DNA of 64,000 bases. Source: an uncultured Clostridia bacterium. GTDB taxonomy: Bacteria > Bacillota > Clostridia > TANB77 > CAG-508. This document shows positions 35,888 through 45,213 of this stretch, piece by piece (the first letter of the stretch is position 1; each line of letters starts with the position of its first letter). The stretch spans positions 124,001 to 188,000 of the forward strand of contig CAOSLI010000001.1 of assembly GCA_948524275.1 (NCBI GenBank), given 5' to 3'. The notes beneath the pieces were generated by a model. The model saw only the letters and a list, made by a program, of their open reading frames with translations, made no database searches and was not told the DNA's origin. The translations under genes and the position numbers were made by a program.

Positions 35888-37024
35888 ATGAAATTAAAAA
35901 TTAAAATTTTAGCTATTATTATGCTTGTTTCTATCATTGTATCTAACATGAATTGTATGCAAGTTGTACGAGCAGAAGTAAAAAAAGCAGAACCAACAGA
36001 GTCAAATCTAAAACTTATTCCAAATACAATTACATTAAATGTTAAAGAAAGTGAATTCTATGATGAAAAATGTCATGAAGAACAAGAAAAGGTTATAAAC
36101 TCAATAAAAAGTACTCTTACAAATGCAGGTGTTGATTTAACCGATTATGATGTATATTTAGCATTTGAAGACTGGGATGAATTTTTGAATAATGAAGAAA
36201 ATGCGAATCCACCACAATTAACAGACATTCATACTGCATTTGTTTTTATAGAGGGTAGTGCTGAGTATAATTATGAAAAACAAATATATAAGAAAGTAAA
36301 AGTGCAATATAGCAATAGTGCTAGTTATAATGCTGCTGATGAAAAAAATGTAAAAGATATTGCTGATATATTCCAAGATTGTTGGACAGCATACAATTTT
36401 GATGAAGAGATACCATATTTGGAAGACAGCTTTGAGGATTTTTTAGCAAAGTATATTACCGATAAAACGGTTACTTGTAAGTATTATCCAATGGGAATGG
36501 GATTTAATTTATTTTCAAGTTTTACATATATGCAAACTTTATTTTTCAAAAATGATGTATGTTATGTTGTGAGGCAAATTTCTTATGAAACCAATAGAAT
36601 GATAACTATTCCAGAAAATATCAAAGATACAGAGAAAGATTATATTAACTATGCTTTTCCAATTCTAAAAGAGGAAATTAAAAATGCTGATTTTGGTATA
36701 GATGATTTTAAATTAGAAAGACAAAAAGGAAATGGCAATTGGTATAATATACTAGTGAAAGATGACGAAACTAATGAATATGAAATTTATGACTACATTC
36801 TAATAAAAAAAGAGAACACTCCATTATGTTCATTGGGAGATGTAGACTTAGATGGCGATGTAGATGCACAAGATGCAGTAATGATATTAAAGCATGTAGC
36901 ACATAATATTGAATTAACATATAATCAAAGTTTATTTGCAGATACAAACAAAGATGAAAAAATAGATGCACAGGATGCTGTACAAATATTAAAGTTAGTA
37001 GCACATAATATAACTAATTTTTAA
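35888..37024 (+). CDS. Secreted dockerin protein 1
   Basis: 378 residues. Signal peptide 1-30 (KIKILAIIMLVSIIVSNMNC). The body (40-310) is of unknown fold; its start, LIPNTITLNVKESEFYDE, resembles the start of dockerin protein 3 (NLPDTIELDIKESEIE), so the two share a domain. The C-terminal 63 residues are a type I dockerin: GDVDLDGDVDAQDAV then a second calcium loop TNKDEKIDAQDAV, each followed by an ILK-VAHNI helix. It should attach non-covalently to the cohesin protein encoded at 54971. Confidence 0.85.
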   Translation: MKLKIKILAIIMLVSIIVSNMNCMQVVRAEVKKAEPTESNLKLIPNTITLNVKESEFYDEKCHEEQEKVINSIKSTLTNAGVDLTDYDVYLAFEDWDEFLNNEENANPPQLTDIHTAFVFIEGSAEYNYEKQIYKKVKVQYSNSASYNAADEKNVKDIADIFQDCWTAYNFDEEIPYLEDSFEDFLAKYITDKTVTCKYYPMGMGFNLFSSFTYMQTLFFKNDVCYVVRQISYETNRMITIPENIKDTEKDYINYAFPILKEEIKNADFGIDDFKLERQKGNGNWYNILVKDDETNEYEIYDYILIKKENTPLCSLGDVDLDGDVDAQDAVMILKHVAHNIELTYNQSLFADTNKDEKIDAQDAVQILKLVAHNITNF

Positions 37025-37040
37025 ATGAAATAGTAAATAA

Positions 37041-37082
37041 AAGCTTAGGAATTCATAATATAGAAGACCTAAGCTTTTTGAA
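37041..37082. terminator. Bidirectional terminator
   Basis: AAAAGCTTAGG pairs with CCTAAGCTTTTT; serves dockerin gene 1 and the opposing cotJ operon. Confidence 0.85.
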
Positions 37083-37114
37083 ATATGAATATGAAAGTGC
37101 TTTATATAGAAAGT

Positions 37115-37786
37115 CTAATTTTCAGAAATGTCAGCGCTTGTATTTAAGCTAACATTTGTAAGACTAGGAGTAGATGAAGTTTGCATATTATTATTGTTGT
37201 TATTATTCATTGCAAAACATCTCTTTTCCATTAGTAAATCTTGAACATTTCTTAGTGCTTCACCAAATCTTTGGAAGTGAACAATTTCTCTTTCTCTTAA
37301 ATACTTAAGAGGGTCAACTACATCAGGATTATCTCTACACAAATCAATTAATTTTTCATAAGTTGCACGAGCTTTTTGTTCAGCAGCTAAATCTTCTTGA
37401 AGATTAGCAATAGGGTCACCTTTACAAGCAATATATGCCGCTGTAAATGGCGCTCCTGCTGCAGCTTGAGGATAAACGTCTACACCGTGATCTGTGTAGT
37501 ATGCACCAAGACCTGCTTTTTCTATTTCTTCAATACTAGCATCTTTAGTTAGTTGATGAACTATAGTTCCAACCATTTCTAAGTGAGCAAGCTCCTCAGT
37601 TCCAATATCATTTAATGTTGCTTTAGCTCTAGTATCAGGCATTCCAAATCTTTGAGACAAATATCTAAGAGAAGCTGCAAGCTCTCCATCAGGTCCACCA
37701 TACTGTGAAATTATCCATTTTGCAAGCATAGGGTTCTTTTGCTTAATGTTAATAGGATATTGAAGCATTTTATTATAAGTCCACAT
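37115..37786 (-). CDS. cotJC: Spore coat protein CotJC, manganese catalase family
   Basis: 223 residues. Mn-catalase fold; Glu/His ligands in LAASLRYLSQRF, GTEELAHLEMVGTIV and REREIVHFQRFGEAL. Starts MWTYNKMLQYPINIKQKNP, typical of CotJC. The C-terminal ~35 residues are Asn/Ser/Thr rich (NNNNNN). In Bacilli and Clostridia it is a coat component and may remove peroxide. Third gene of the cotJABC operon, 2 bp after cotJB. Confidence 0.95.
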   Translation of the reverse strand: MWTYNKMLQYPINIKQKNPMLAKWIISQYGGPDGELAASLRYLSQRFGMPDTRAKATLNDIGTEELAHLEMVGTIVHQLTKDASIEEIEKAGLGAYYTDHGVDVYPQAAAGAPFTAAYIACKGDPIANLQEDLAAEQKARATYEKLIDLCRDNPDVVDPLKYLREREIVHFQRFGEALRNVQDLLMEKRCFAMNNNNNNNMQTSSTPSLTNVSLNTSADISEN

Positions 37787-37788
37787 AA

Positions 37789-38073
37789 CTAATCATTTCC
37801 TCCTTCCCAAGGCCATGGGTTTGCAACCCATCTCCAACTATTGCATGGACAGAACATTGAAAGTGGTCCATATTTTCTTTGATAAGAATCAACCATATTT
37901 CTATATTCTTTTGCATATTGATTATGAAGGGCTAAGGCCTTTTCATCATCACCATGAGTATTTAAATAAAGTGCTAAATCATTGATTGCAAAAGCATAGG
38001 ATTGAATTTTTTTCATCAATTCGCATTGTGATAAATCACAATCGGGGTTATTTATTACACAATTATAATGCAT
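37789..38073 (-). CDS. cotJB: Spore coat protein CotJB
   Basis: 94 residues from the ATG at 38073 (MHYNCVINNPDCDLSQCELM), RBS GGGAGATG. A longer frame to 38145 would overlap cotJA deeply and is rejected. The conserved FAINDLALYLNTHGDD and GPLSMFCPCNSWRWVANPWPWEGG C-terminus is diagnostic of CotJB. It overlaps the cotJA stop by 11 bp. Confidence 0.94.
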   Translation of the reverse strand: MHYNCVINNPDCDLSQCELMKKIQSYAFAINDLALYLNTHGDDEKALALHNQYAKEYRNMVDSYQRKYGPLSMFCPCNSWRWVANPWPWEGGND

Positions 38074-38383
38074 TTGGACATCTCCCTTCATTTGCGGTAG
38101 AATCACGCAAAAATCTATTTTCAACCATACTTTGACAAGGCTCATAAGGGCTTACTAACTCTGGAAACATTGTTCCATTTTTTAGGCCTTCTTCTGGGCT
38201 AAAAGTATTATTTATATATTGTATTGGAACGTAACTTTGACCATACATAAAGTTGTCTGGAAAAAGAGAAGAATCATTAAAGCCACAAGAACATTGATTG
38301 TTATTGATAGGTCTTGAATCTACTTCTGGTCTAGGCATGTTTTGACCAATACAAGTACAAGTACTATTTCTATATCTATACAT
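38063..38383 (-). CDS. cotJA: Spore coat associated protein CotJA
   Basis: 106 residues from ATG 38383 with RBS AGGAGG. Contains the CotJA pattern: YVPIQYINNTFSPEEGLKNGTMFPELVSPY, preceded by a Cys-containing N-terminus (STCTCIGQNMPRPE). First gene of cotJABC; the sporulation promoter is immediately upstream. Confidence 0.93.
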   Translation of the reverse strand: MYRYRNSTCTCIGQNMPRPEVDSRPINNNQCSCGFNDSSLFPDNFMYGQSYVPIQYINNTFSPEEGLKNGTMFPELVSPYEPCQSMVENRFLRDSTANEGRCPNAL

Positions 38384-38408
38384 TTTTTCCTCCTTTTGGT
38401 ATCTAATA

Positions 38409-38436
38409 TATATTATGGAAAGTGACAAAAAAATGT
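38409..38436 (-). promoter_or_regulatory. SigmaK/sigmaE-type sporulation promoter of cotJABC
   Basis: On the minus strand: AC, 17 bases, CATAATATA, which matches the sigmaK form AC-N17-CATANNNTA; the -10 also fits sigmaE. It is 26 bases upstream of the cotJA start. Confidence 0.65.
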
Positions 38437-38446
38437 GATTAATATA

Positions 38447-38475
38447 TAGTATTTTAAATTTGAATGTGATATAAT
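38447..38475 (+). promoter_or_regulatory. Promoter of the HTH-like gene
   Basis: Extended -10 TGATATAAT at 38467-38475 with a poor -35. The sequence TAGTATTTTAAAT..GAATGTGATATAATT recurs at 47555-47584 before the dockerin relict. Confidence 0.6.
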
Positions 38476-38508
38476 TCTTCATAAGTAAACTTTAAAAAGG
38501 AAAAAGAA

Positions 38509-39108
38509 ATGGATCAAGATTTATATAAGGAATTAAATGAAAGAAAAATCATAGGTGGAAAGCTTAAGTGGGATAATATTACTAGAGAAGAATTAGAAGA
38601 GCTATATAAAAAATATAGTGATAACATAATAGCAGAACTATATGGAGTTAGTAAATCTCAGGTAAAATATAAAAGAGATAAATGGAACATAAAGCTAAGA
38701 AATTATTCAATTGATAATTTTTTAAGCAGTGATGAATTTAAAATTATATTAAAAGAATTAAATCAAAAGTCAAAGAAAAGATTATTAAATAAAGATAATT
38801 TTGATGATATATCTATTGCTTTAACACATTATCTTTTTAGAAATGGGCCAGTAGAAGACATGCATAGTGAAGGAAAGTTATCACAGGAAGATATGAAAAC
38901 TTTAAATAAGTTTATGGTTAACAGAATATCAGGTTTACTAAAAACCATAAATGATGGAGATTGGTTAACATTAGAATCGTTGTTTAACTATTATAAAAGA
39001 TTTGGAATTGACTGGGACAAACCTATTCCAGATACAGAAGAAATGAATTATTTTTCATATAGAAATAAAATAAAAAGGGGAATAGAAAGTGAAAAATACA
39101 ATATTTAG
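38509..39108 (+). CDS. Hypothetical protein with HTH-like segment
   Basis: 199 residues, no signal peptide. Residues 25-65 (EELEELYKKYSDNIIAELYG then VSKSQVKYKRDKWNIKLRN) look like a helix-turn-helix with a recognition helix and basic tail, so it may bind DNA. The remainder (helical, acidic and basic) is not recognised. It overlaps the next gene by 20 bp and is therefore co-transcribed with a large secreted CAP/dockerin protein; a regulator of the dockerin island is possible but not shown. Confidence 0.6.
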   Translation: MDQDLYKELNERKIIGGKLKWDNITREELEELYKKYSDNIIAELYGVSKSQVKYKRDKWNIKLRNYSIDNFLSSDEFKIILKELNQKSKKRLLNKDNFDDISIALTHYLFRNGPVEDMHSEGKLSQEDMKTLNKFMVNRISGLLKTINDGDWLTLESLFNYYKRFGIDWDKPIPDTEEMNYFSYRNKIKRGIESEKYNI

Positions 39109-42100
39109 CAAGCTATTAAGCGTTATAATCATATTATTATGTGTACTTAGCATTTTGCCAAGCAATTTAAGCATGGCAGTAGATGCTAATTTTTTAATAT
39201 CAGTTGGAACAGGAAGCAAAGCTATAAAAGTAACAACAAGCACAACTGTAAACGATATTATAAAGGTATTAGGAGTGCCTAAGATTAAAACTAAATCCGC
39301 ATTTGGAGGAAATGCATATACATTCTATACAGACAGCAATTACAGCAACTATCTATATATAGAAACTGACAAAGACGAAGGAATAGTATCTTTTGGTTCA
39401 GTTGATCCAACATACAAGACCAAAACATACAGCTATGGAGATGCTTATAATTATAGAGAAAATGGTGTCCTTCATGGATGTTTATATAATTCAGGCGGAA
39501 AAATAATTGGAGGAGTATATTACAACAGAGATAAATGGTATGTAGAAGGATTTAGTGAATTCTCTTCTAGATATGAAAATAATTATAAATCTGATGAAAA
39601 TACATATTTATACAGTCTATCAAAACACGCAGTAACAATGTTTAATGCAATTAGAGCCGCAAAAGGAATAAATTATAAGGCTAATTTTAATGATGATTGT
39701 TTTTATATAAATCAGCAACTAAAAGAATATGAAACAAGCATAAAATCAATGCTAGCAAGAACTGGAAAATCTAAAGAATATAGTGGAATAAAATTGAAAG
39801 AAAATGTAGGATTTACAAACAGCATATATTACATACTAAATCCACTTGTGATGGCATCTTTAGAATCATATGCAATAAATGATTTTGGAGACAAGAATAT
39901 TGCTATTTTTGATTATAATATGGACACAAAAATAATAACAACAGGAATGATATCAAGCAAATCTTTAGAATTAACAAATGAAGTGCCATATACAAAAGAA
40001 GAAAAAGAAAAATTAGAAAATGGAAGAAATTTATATAAAGTAGCAATAGAAAACTTGTATAAAGAAGAAGGTTTATTTAAGGTAGAACCACAAACAACTA
40101 ATCCATCTAAATTAGTTGCAGGAGAACTAAATGATTCTAAAAAACAAGGAATAGTAGACTATCTAAATATGATAAGAGCAGGAGAAGGACTTTCAAAGCT
40201 AAAATTAAATGAAGACGCATTTAAAGTATCACAACACATAGCAACACTTATCAGTTATAGAAAAACAGAACTAGGACTAGATATAACGCATGTACCACCA
40301 AAGCCAGCCGGAGTAAGTGATGAATATTATAAAATTGCAGTAGGATGGGGAAAAGGATATGCAGAAAATTTAGGATATTCACAAACTAAAATGTCAGAAG
40401 AAATGATGATGCACCATATAAATATGTTTTTAGATGATGGCTCAGAAAGACCACAAAACTTTAGTCATAGAACTAAAATGCTAGATACTGAATTTACTGA
40501 CTTTGGATATGGTATAAGTAATGTAACATTTGCAAATGAATTTACAGGATATAAAGCATCAGACATAGTAGCACAAACATGGCCAGCAGATGGAATAACA
40601 TTTATGGAATCACTAGTGGACAGTAGATTTAAGTGGACAACACAATTTGTAAAGAAATATAAAGTTCAAGAAAATTCAACTGTAGAAGTAAAATGTTTAA
40701 ATAACGAAAAAATATGGAGATGGGATGGAGAAGAAAATAGCGATAGTAGATTTTTCACAACATACACAAAATCGATATCATCAATAAACAATAAAGTAGT
40801 CTTTTATGATAGTTCAATAAGACCAACAGCAGGAGAAGTTTATGAAATAACTGTAAAAAATGTATTGGATGAAGACACTAACAAACTAGTAGAATACAAA
40901 TATAGAACTAGATTTGAATATGCAGATACAAGCAAAATGGAAAAGAGAATATCGAGCTTAAGTATTGAAGATCCAGATAAGTTAGAAAAGGTTGATAACA
41001 AAATATATTTAGCACAATTAGGCCAAACTGCAAAATTAAATGCAAAAATAGGAACAACAGGAACAAATGAATACATTAAAATGACTTGGAGTTCATCAGA
41101 TAGTTCTAAAGTGGAAGTAACTCAAAATGGAATAATAACGATAAAAGATATAGAGGCTAATCCAGTTACAATAGAAGTAGTAGAAGAATTTTCAGGGCTA
41201 AAAGATAGTATAAAGATAATTACAAGTTCAAAGGGAATATCATTATCATTAGATAAAAACGAAGCACAATTAAATAGAGTTGGAGAAAAGCTAAAACTTA
41301 ATGCTAAATTAAGCAATGGAAATGTAGCAAATGCAACTTGGACATCAAGTAATCCAGAAATTGCAACAGTAGACAGTAATGGGATTGTTACTGCAAAAAA
41401 CGGTGGATTTGTATATATAACAGCCAAAAATTCTTTTGGAAGTGATAAATGCTGGGTTTATGTATGTGTACTTAGAACTTTGCCAGACGGTAGTAAAGTA
41501 TATCCAGGTGACTTAGATGGAGATGGTGTAATAAATGCAAATGATACATCATCAATATTAGATTGGTTTAATAGAAATCTTACGGCAGATGAGATAGCAG
41601 TTGCAGATTTAGATAGTAATGGTGTAGTTAACGCAAATGATGCAAGCATTTCAAGTGATTTATTTAATAGTAATAGTAAATTTACACCAGGAGCATACAA
41701 TCCAGTAACAAATATAACTTTAAGTAAAACAGCAATTAATTTTGCAAAAGTAGGAAGTGTAGAAACAATAAAGGCTACTTATACGCCACTAGATACAACT
41801 GATAGTCCAAATGTAAGATGGTATTCAGATAATACAAAAGTTGCGACAGTAGTAAATGGAAAAGTTACAGCGGTAGGAAGCGGGACTGCTAACATAAGAG
41901 CCACAGTTGGAAAGAAAACAGCGACTTGCAAAGTAACAGTACCAAAAGAGCAAACTACTAATCCAGGAGGAGAAACTGAAAAGCCAACAATAGACTATTT
42001 ATTAGGGGATGTAGATGGAAATGGTAAGGTTGACGCCCAAGATGCAGTAATGATACTAAAATATGTAGCCCACAACATAACTTTAACTGAAAAACAATTA

Positions 42101-42199
42101 TTAGCGGCAAATACAACCAAAGATAAAGATGGAACAGTTGACGCCCAAGATGCAGTGCAAATATTAAAGCTAGTAGCACATAATATAAGCAAATTTTAA
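39089..42199 (+). CDS. Secreted CAP-domain protein with two Ig-like domains and two dockerins (dockerin protein 2)
   Basis: 1036 residues with a GTG start behind AAAAGGGG. Signal peptide 1-30; residues ~32-110 are like a CAP-associated N-terminal domain (VTTSTTVNDIIKVLGVPK); CAP/SCP domain ~350-505 (YLNMIRAGEGLSKLKLNEDA, MHHINMFLDDGSERPQNFSH); Ig-like BIG2 at ~717-792; a divergent dockerin at ~807-867 (GDLDGDGVINANDTSSIL); a second BIG2 at ~873-952; and the C-terminal dockerin 970-1036 (GDVDGNGKVDAQDAVMIL). It has the most domains of the island and carries two different dockerins. Confidence 0.88.
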   Translation: MKNTIFSKLLSVIIILLCVLSILPSNLSMAVDANFLISVGTGSKAIKVTTSTTVNDIIKVLGVPKIKTKSAFGGNAYTFYTDSNYSNYLYIETDKDEGIVSFGSVDPTYKTKTYSYGDAYNYRENGVLHGCLYNSGGKIIGGVYYNRDKWYVEGFSEFSSRYENNYKSDENTYLYSLSKHAVTMFNAIRAAKGINYKANFNDDCFYINQQLKEYETSIKSMLARTGKSKEYSGIKLKENVGFTNSIYYILNPLVMASLESYAINDFGDKNIAIFDYNMDTKIITTGMISSKSLELTNEVPYTKEEKEKLENGRNLYKVAIENLYKEEGLFKVEPQTTNPSKLVAGELNDSKKQGIVDYLNMIRAGEGLSKLKLNEDAFKVSQHIATLISYRKTELGLDITHVPPKPAGVSDEYYKIAVGWGKGYAENLGYSQTKMSEEMMMHHINMFLDDGSERPQNFSHRTKMLDTEFTDFGYGISNVTFANEFTGYKASDIVAQTWPADGITFMESLVDSRFKWTTQFVKKYKVQENSTVEVKCLNNEKIWRWDGEENSDSRFFTTYTKSISSINNKVVFYDSSIRPTAGEVYEITVKNVLDEDTNKLVEYKYRTRFEYADTSKMEKRISSLSIEDPDKLEKVDNKIYLAQLGQTAKLNAKIGTTGTNEYIKMTWSSSDSSKVEVTQNGIITIKDIEANPVTIEVVEEFSGLKDSIKIITSSKGISLSLDKNEAQLNRVGEKLKLNAKLSNGNVANATWTSSNPEIATVDSNGIVTAKNGGFVYITAKNSFGSDKCWVYVCVLRTLPDGSKVYPGDLDGDGVINANDTSSILDWFNRNLTADEIAVADLDSNGVVNANDASISSDLFNSNSKFTPGAYNPVTNITLSKTAINFAKVGSVETIKATYTPLDTTDSPNVRWYSDNTKVATVVNGKVTAVGSGTANIRATVGKKTATCKVTVPKEQTTNPGGETEKPTIDYLLGDVDGNGKVDAQDAVMILKYVAHNITLTEKQLLAANTTKDKDGTVDAQDAVQILKLVAHNISKF

Positions 42200-42241
42200 A
42201 TTTGTTGTAGATAAAAATAAAGATAAAGAGGAAGAAAAAAC

Positions 42242-43504
42242 ATGAAAATAAAATTTAGATTTTTAATTATGATATCAATAGTACTTGGAGCAATTTTAAT
42301 ATTTGGACAAAATAAAGTAGAGGCTTATGAAAGAGCAATAATAATAGATGGAACACCAACAGCTAATTCACTCGATAACCTTCCAGACACAATTGAATTA
42401 GATATTAAAGAAAGTGAAATCGAAAAAGTACCAGCACTTGTTATGGAAAAAGTAAAACCAGAACTAGAAAAGCAAGGAATTACTACAATACCAGAAGAAT
42501 ATTCAGCAGATGAGCAATATACAGTAAACGTTTGGTTTGGAGATGTTAATGATGAGTGGACATCTTGGGACTATATTGGTGATATTTATAAAGTAAATGT
42601 AAGAATTACTATGGGATACGGATCTTTGGATAACAATCATATAATAAATAGAGAAATTAAAATAAAATATAATAATACACAAGATTATAATGAAGAAGAT
42701 AAAATGTATGTAGCTAATTTTATAGAAGAATTTCGAAAAGAATATCCAGAGGTATATTTTTACGTAAAACCAAAAGAAGATTATAACTTTATAGAAAGAT
42801 TATATAATATTATAAATGACCCAAGTATTGCATTAGTTGCAAACGGCGCAATAGCATGTGATGTAGAATGGGCCGAAAGTGGTTTTTTAGTATTTAAGGA
42901 TGATGTATATTATGATTGGACTAAAGTTGAATCATACACTTATTATGTAACAGCGGATGTAGATATTGGAAACAATATAATAGTAGATGGATTATTAGAA
43001 GATGTAACAATAACAGTAATGCCAAAAGAAAATAATAGTATGAGAGATGAAGTTATAAAATTAGGATATAATGAGATATTAGGAGAATATGAACTTACAC
43101 TTGTAGGAGCGGACAGTTTAGCATGTCCAATAGACCTAACATTTGATATAGGAAAAATATATAGTGGAATGACTGCATGTATATTACATAAAAAGAAAGA
43201 TGGAACAGATGAGAAATTTGAACAAAAAATAGTAGACGGGAAAGTAAAAATAACAGTAGGCGAATTATCTCCATTTGTAATAGGAGTAAAAGAGCCAGAC
43301 TATCTGCTTGGAGATGTAGATGGAAATGGTAAGATTGATGCTCAAGATGCAGTAATGATACTAAAATATGTAGCACACAACATTGAATTAGATGAAAAAC
43401 AACTTCTAGCTGCAAACACAACCAAAGATGAAGATGGAACAGTAGATGCAACAGATGCCGTACAGATATTAAAACTAGTAGCACACAATATAAGTGAGTT
43501 TTAA
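42242..43504 (+). CDS. Secreted dockerin protein 3
   Basis: 420 residues: signal peptide 1-29; unknown body with the NLPDTIELDIKESEIE start also seen in dockerin protein 1 and a second domain (EYELTLVGADSLACPIDLTF to ITVGELSPFVIGVKE) that recurs before the dockerin of the 45214 gene; dockerin 353-420 (GDVDGNGKIDAQDAV, GTVDATDAV). The shared pre-dockerin domain and near-identical dockerin DNA show recent duplication with the 45214 gene. Located 42 bp after dockerin gene 2, same direction. Confidence 0.83.
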   Translation: MKIKFRFLIMISIVLGAILIFGQNKVEAYERAIIIDGTPTANSLDNLPDTIELDIKESEIEKVPALVMEKVKPELEKQGITTIPEEYSADEQYTVNVWFGDVNDEWTSWDYIGDIYKVNVRITMGYGSLDNNHIINREIKIKYNNTQDYNEEDKMYVANFIEEFRKEYPEVYFYVKPKEDYNFIERLYNIINDPSIALVANGAIACDVEWAESGFLVFKDDVYYDWTKVESYTYYVTADVDIGNNIIVDGLLEDVTITVMPKENNSMRDEVIKLGYNEILGEYELTLVGADSLACPIDLTFDIGKIYSGMTACILHKKKDGTDEKFEQKIVDGKVKITVGELSPFVIGVKEPDYLLGDVDGNGKIDAQDAVMILKYVAHNIELDEKQLLAANTTKDEDGTVDATDAVQILKLVAHNISEF

Positions 43505-43571
43505 AAATAGTATAGTTTGAAAGAAATAAAATCTTTCATTACGATGTATGCCTCGAGAAAGGAATTTTATA

Positions 43572-45188
43572 ATGAAAAGAAAAGTGCTTATCATATCAAT
43601 TTTAATTACAGCAATATTTATAATGTTTAGCATAAGTAAAGTTTTTGCAATATCAAACGAACAAGAAGAGTATACATTAAAATATAATATTTTAGACGAA
43701 AATAAAAGAACAGTAGAGGTAGTAGGAATTGAAACTCATAATCACTATTATGAAAACATTAATGTAGAAATACCAAAGAATACAGAAATAGACGGTAAAG
43801 AATATACAATAACTAAAATTGGAGAAAACGCATTTGGAGCATGTAGTGGCTTAAAAAACGTAGGAATACCAAATAAAGTAAAAGAAATAGCAAATGGTGC
43901 ATTTAGAGGATGTAGTAGTCTTGAAAAAATAGAAATACCCAATGGGATAACAAGCATAGAAGAAAGCACTTTTAGCGGATGTAATAATTTAACTAATTTA
44001 ACAATTCCAGATAGTATCATTAGTATTGGAGATTATGCATTTTATGGATGTAGTAGTTTGAAAAATATAAATATACCACAAACCACTACTAAAATAGGAA
44101 ATTATGCATTTAAAATGTGTAGTGGTCTAGAACAGATATAGCTTCCTCAAATAATGGAAGAAGGGATAGGAGATGGGGTATTTAGTGATTGCACAAGTTT
44201 AAAACAGGTAAATATACCAAGAATGCAAATTATAAGTGACTCAATGTTTAGCGGATGCAGTAATTTATCTAATATAAAATTACCAGATTGTGTATTTTAT
44301 ATATGTTCATCAGCTTTTAGCAATTGCAGCAAATTAAAAGAAATCGTTATACCCAATAATGTAGAGATTATATGGAATGAAGCTTTTAAAAGTTGTAGTA
44401 GTTTAACTGAAGTAATAATGCCAAAAGGAATAAGTTCAATAGAAAGTAATGCATTTGAAAATTGCAATGAAAATCTAACATTTAAACTGTATAAAAATTC
44501 ATATGCAGAAACATATGCAAATGAAAATAATATAAAAATAGACTTTATAAGCCCTATGGGAGATGTAGACGAAAATGGAGTAGTGGATGCAAATGATGCA
44601 GTAATAATACTAAAATATGTAGCACACAATATAGAACTAACAGATGAACAATTTTTATTAGGTAATATAAACGGAGATGAATATGTAGATGCTGAAGATG
44701 CAGTATTAATACTAAAATATGTAGCTCATAACATAGAGCTAGAGGATGTAATACCTTATGAATATGAAAAGTTAGATTGGCCACTTCCGACAGTATATGC
44801 AAGACATCAGTTTATAACATCATATTTTGGACCGCGAAAGAGACCAACAGCAGGAGCTTCTACAAACCATGGAGCAATAGACATAGGTGTGGCTTATCAA
44901 CCAGTATATGCTGCAGAAGCAGGAACAGTAGTAATGGCACAATATGTATCAGGATATGGAAATTTTATAATGTTATGGCACAATGAAATGGGACAATTAT
45001 ATACATGCTATGGACACTTAAACAGCTTCAAAGTATCAACTGGGCAAAAGGTATCTAGAGGACAGCAAATAGCTGTATCAGGAAACACGGGTATTTCAAC
45101 AGGACCACATTTACACTTTGAAGTAAGAGCTGGAGGAAGCTCTTCAAGAAATAGAGTAGAACCATTAAAGTATGTGAAAGTATATTAG
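43572..45188 (+). CDS. LRR - dockerin - M23 peptidase protein (dockerin protein 4), interrupted by an in-frame TAG
   Basis: Start ATG 43572 behind GAGAAAGGA. Signal peptide 1-28; BspA/LRR_5 repeats ~65-320 (NAFGACSGLKNVGIPNKVKE and similar); dockerin ~330-391 (GDVDENGVVDANDAV, DEYVDAEDAV); LytM/M23 domain ~410-538 with FGPRKR, STNHGAIDIG and GPHLHFEV for the zinc ligands. A TAG at 44139 interrupts an LRR repeat in the same frame (LEQI-stop-LPQIM). There is no CGG here. TAG is a normal stop elsewhere in the window, so this is a nonsense mutation, a strain variant or a sequencing error. The dockerin is internal, unlike its neighbours. Confidence 0.75.
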
Positions 45189-45213
45189 AGAATTTTTAAA
45201 AGGAGTAAAAGCA

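Noticed and set aside
44139..44141. TAG recoded as a sense codon
   Set aside because: TAG ends several genes at their natural positions, for example at 1958, 11741, 14720 and 27560, so it is a stop in this organism.
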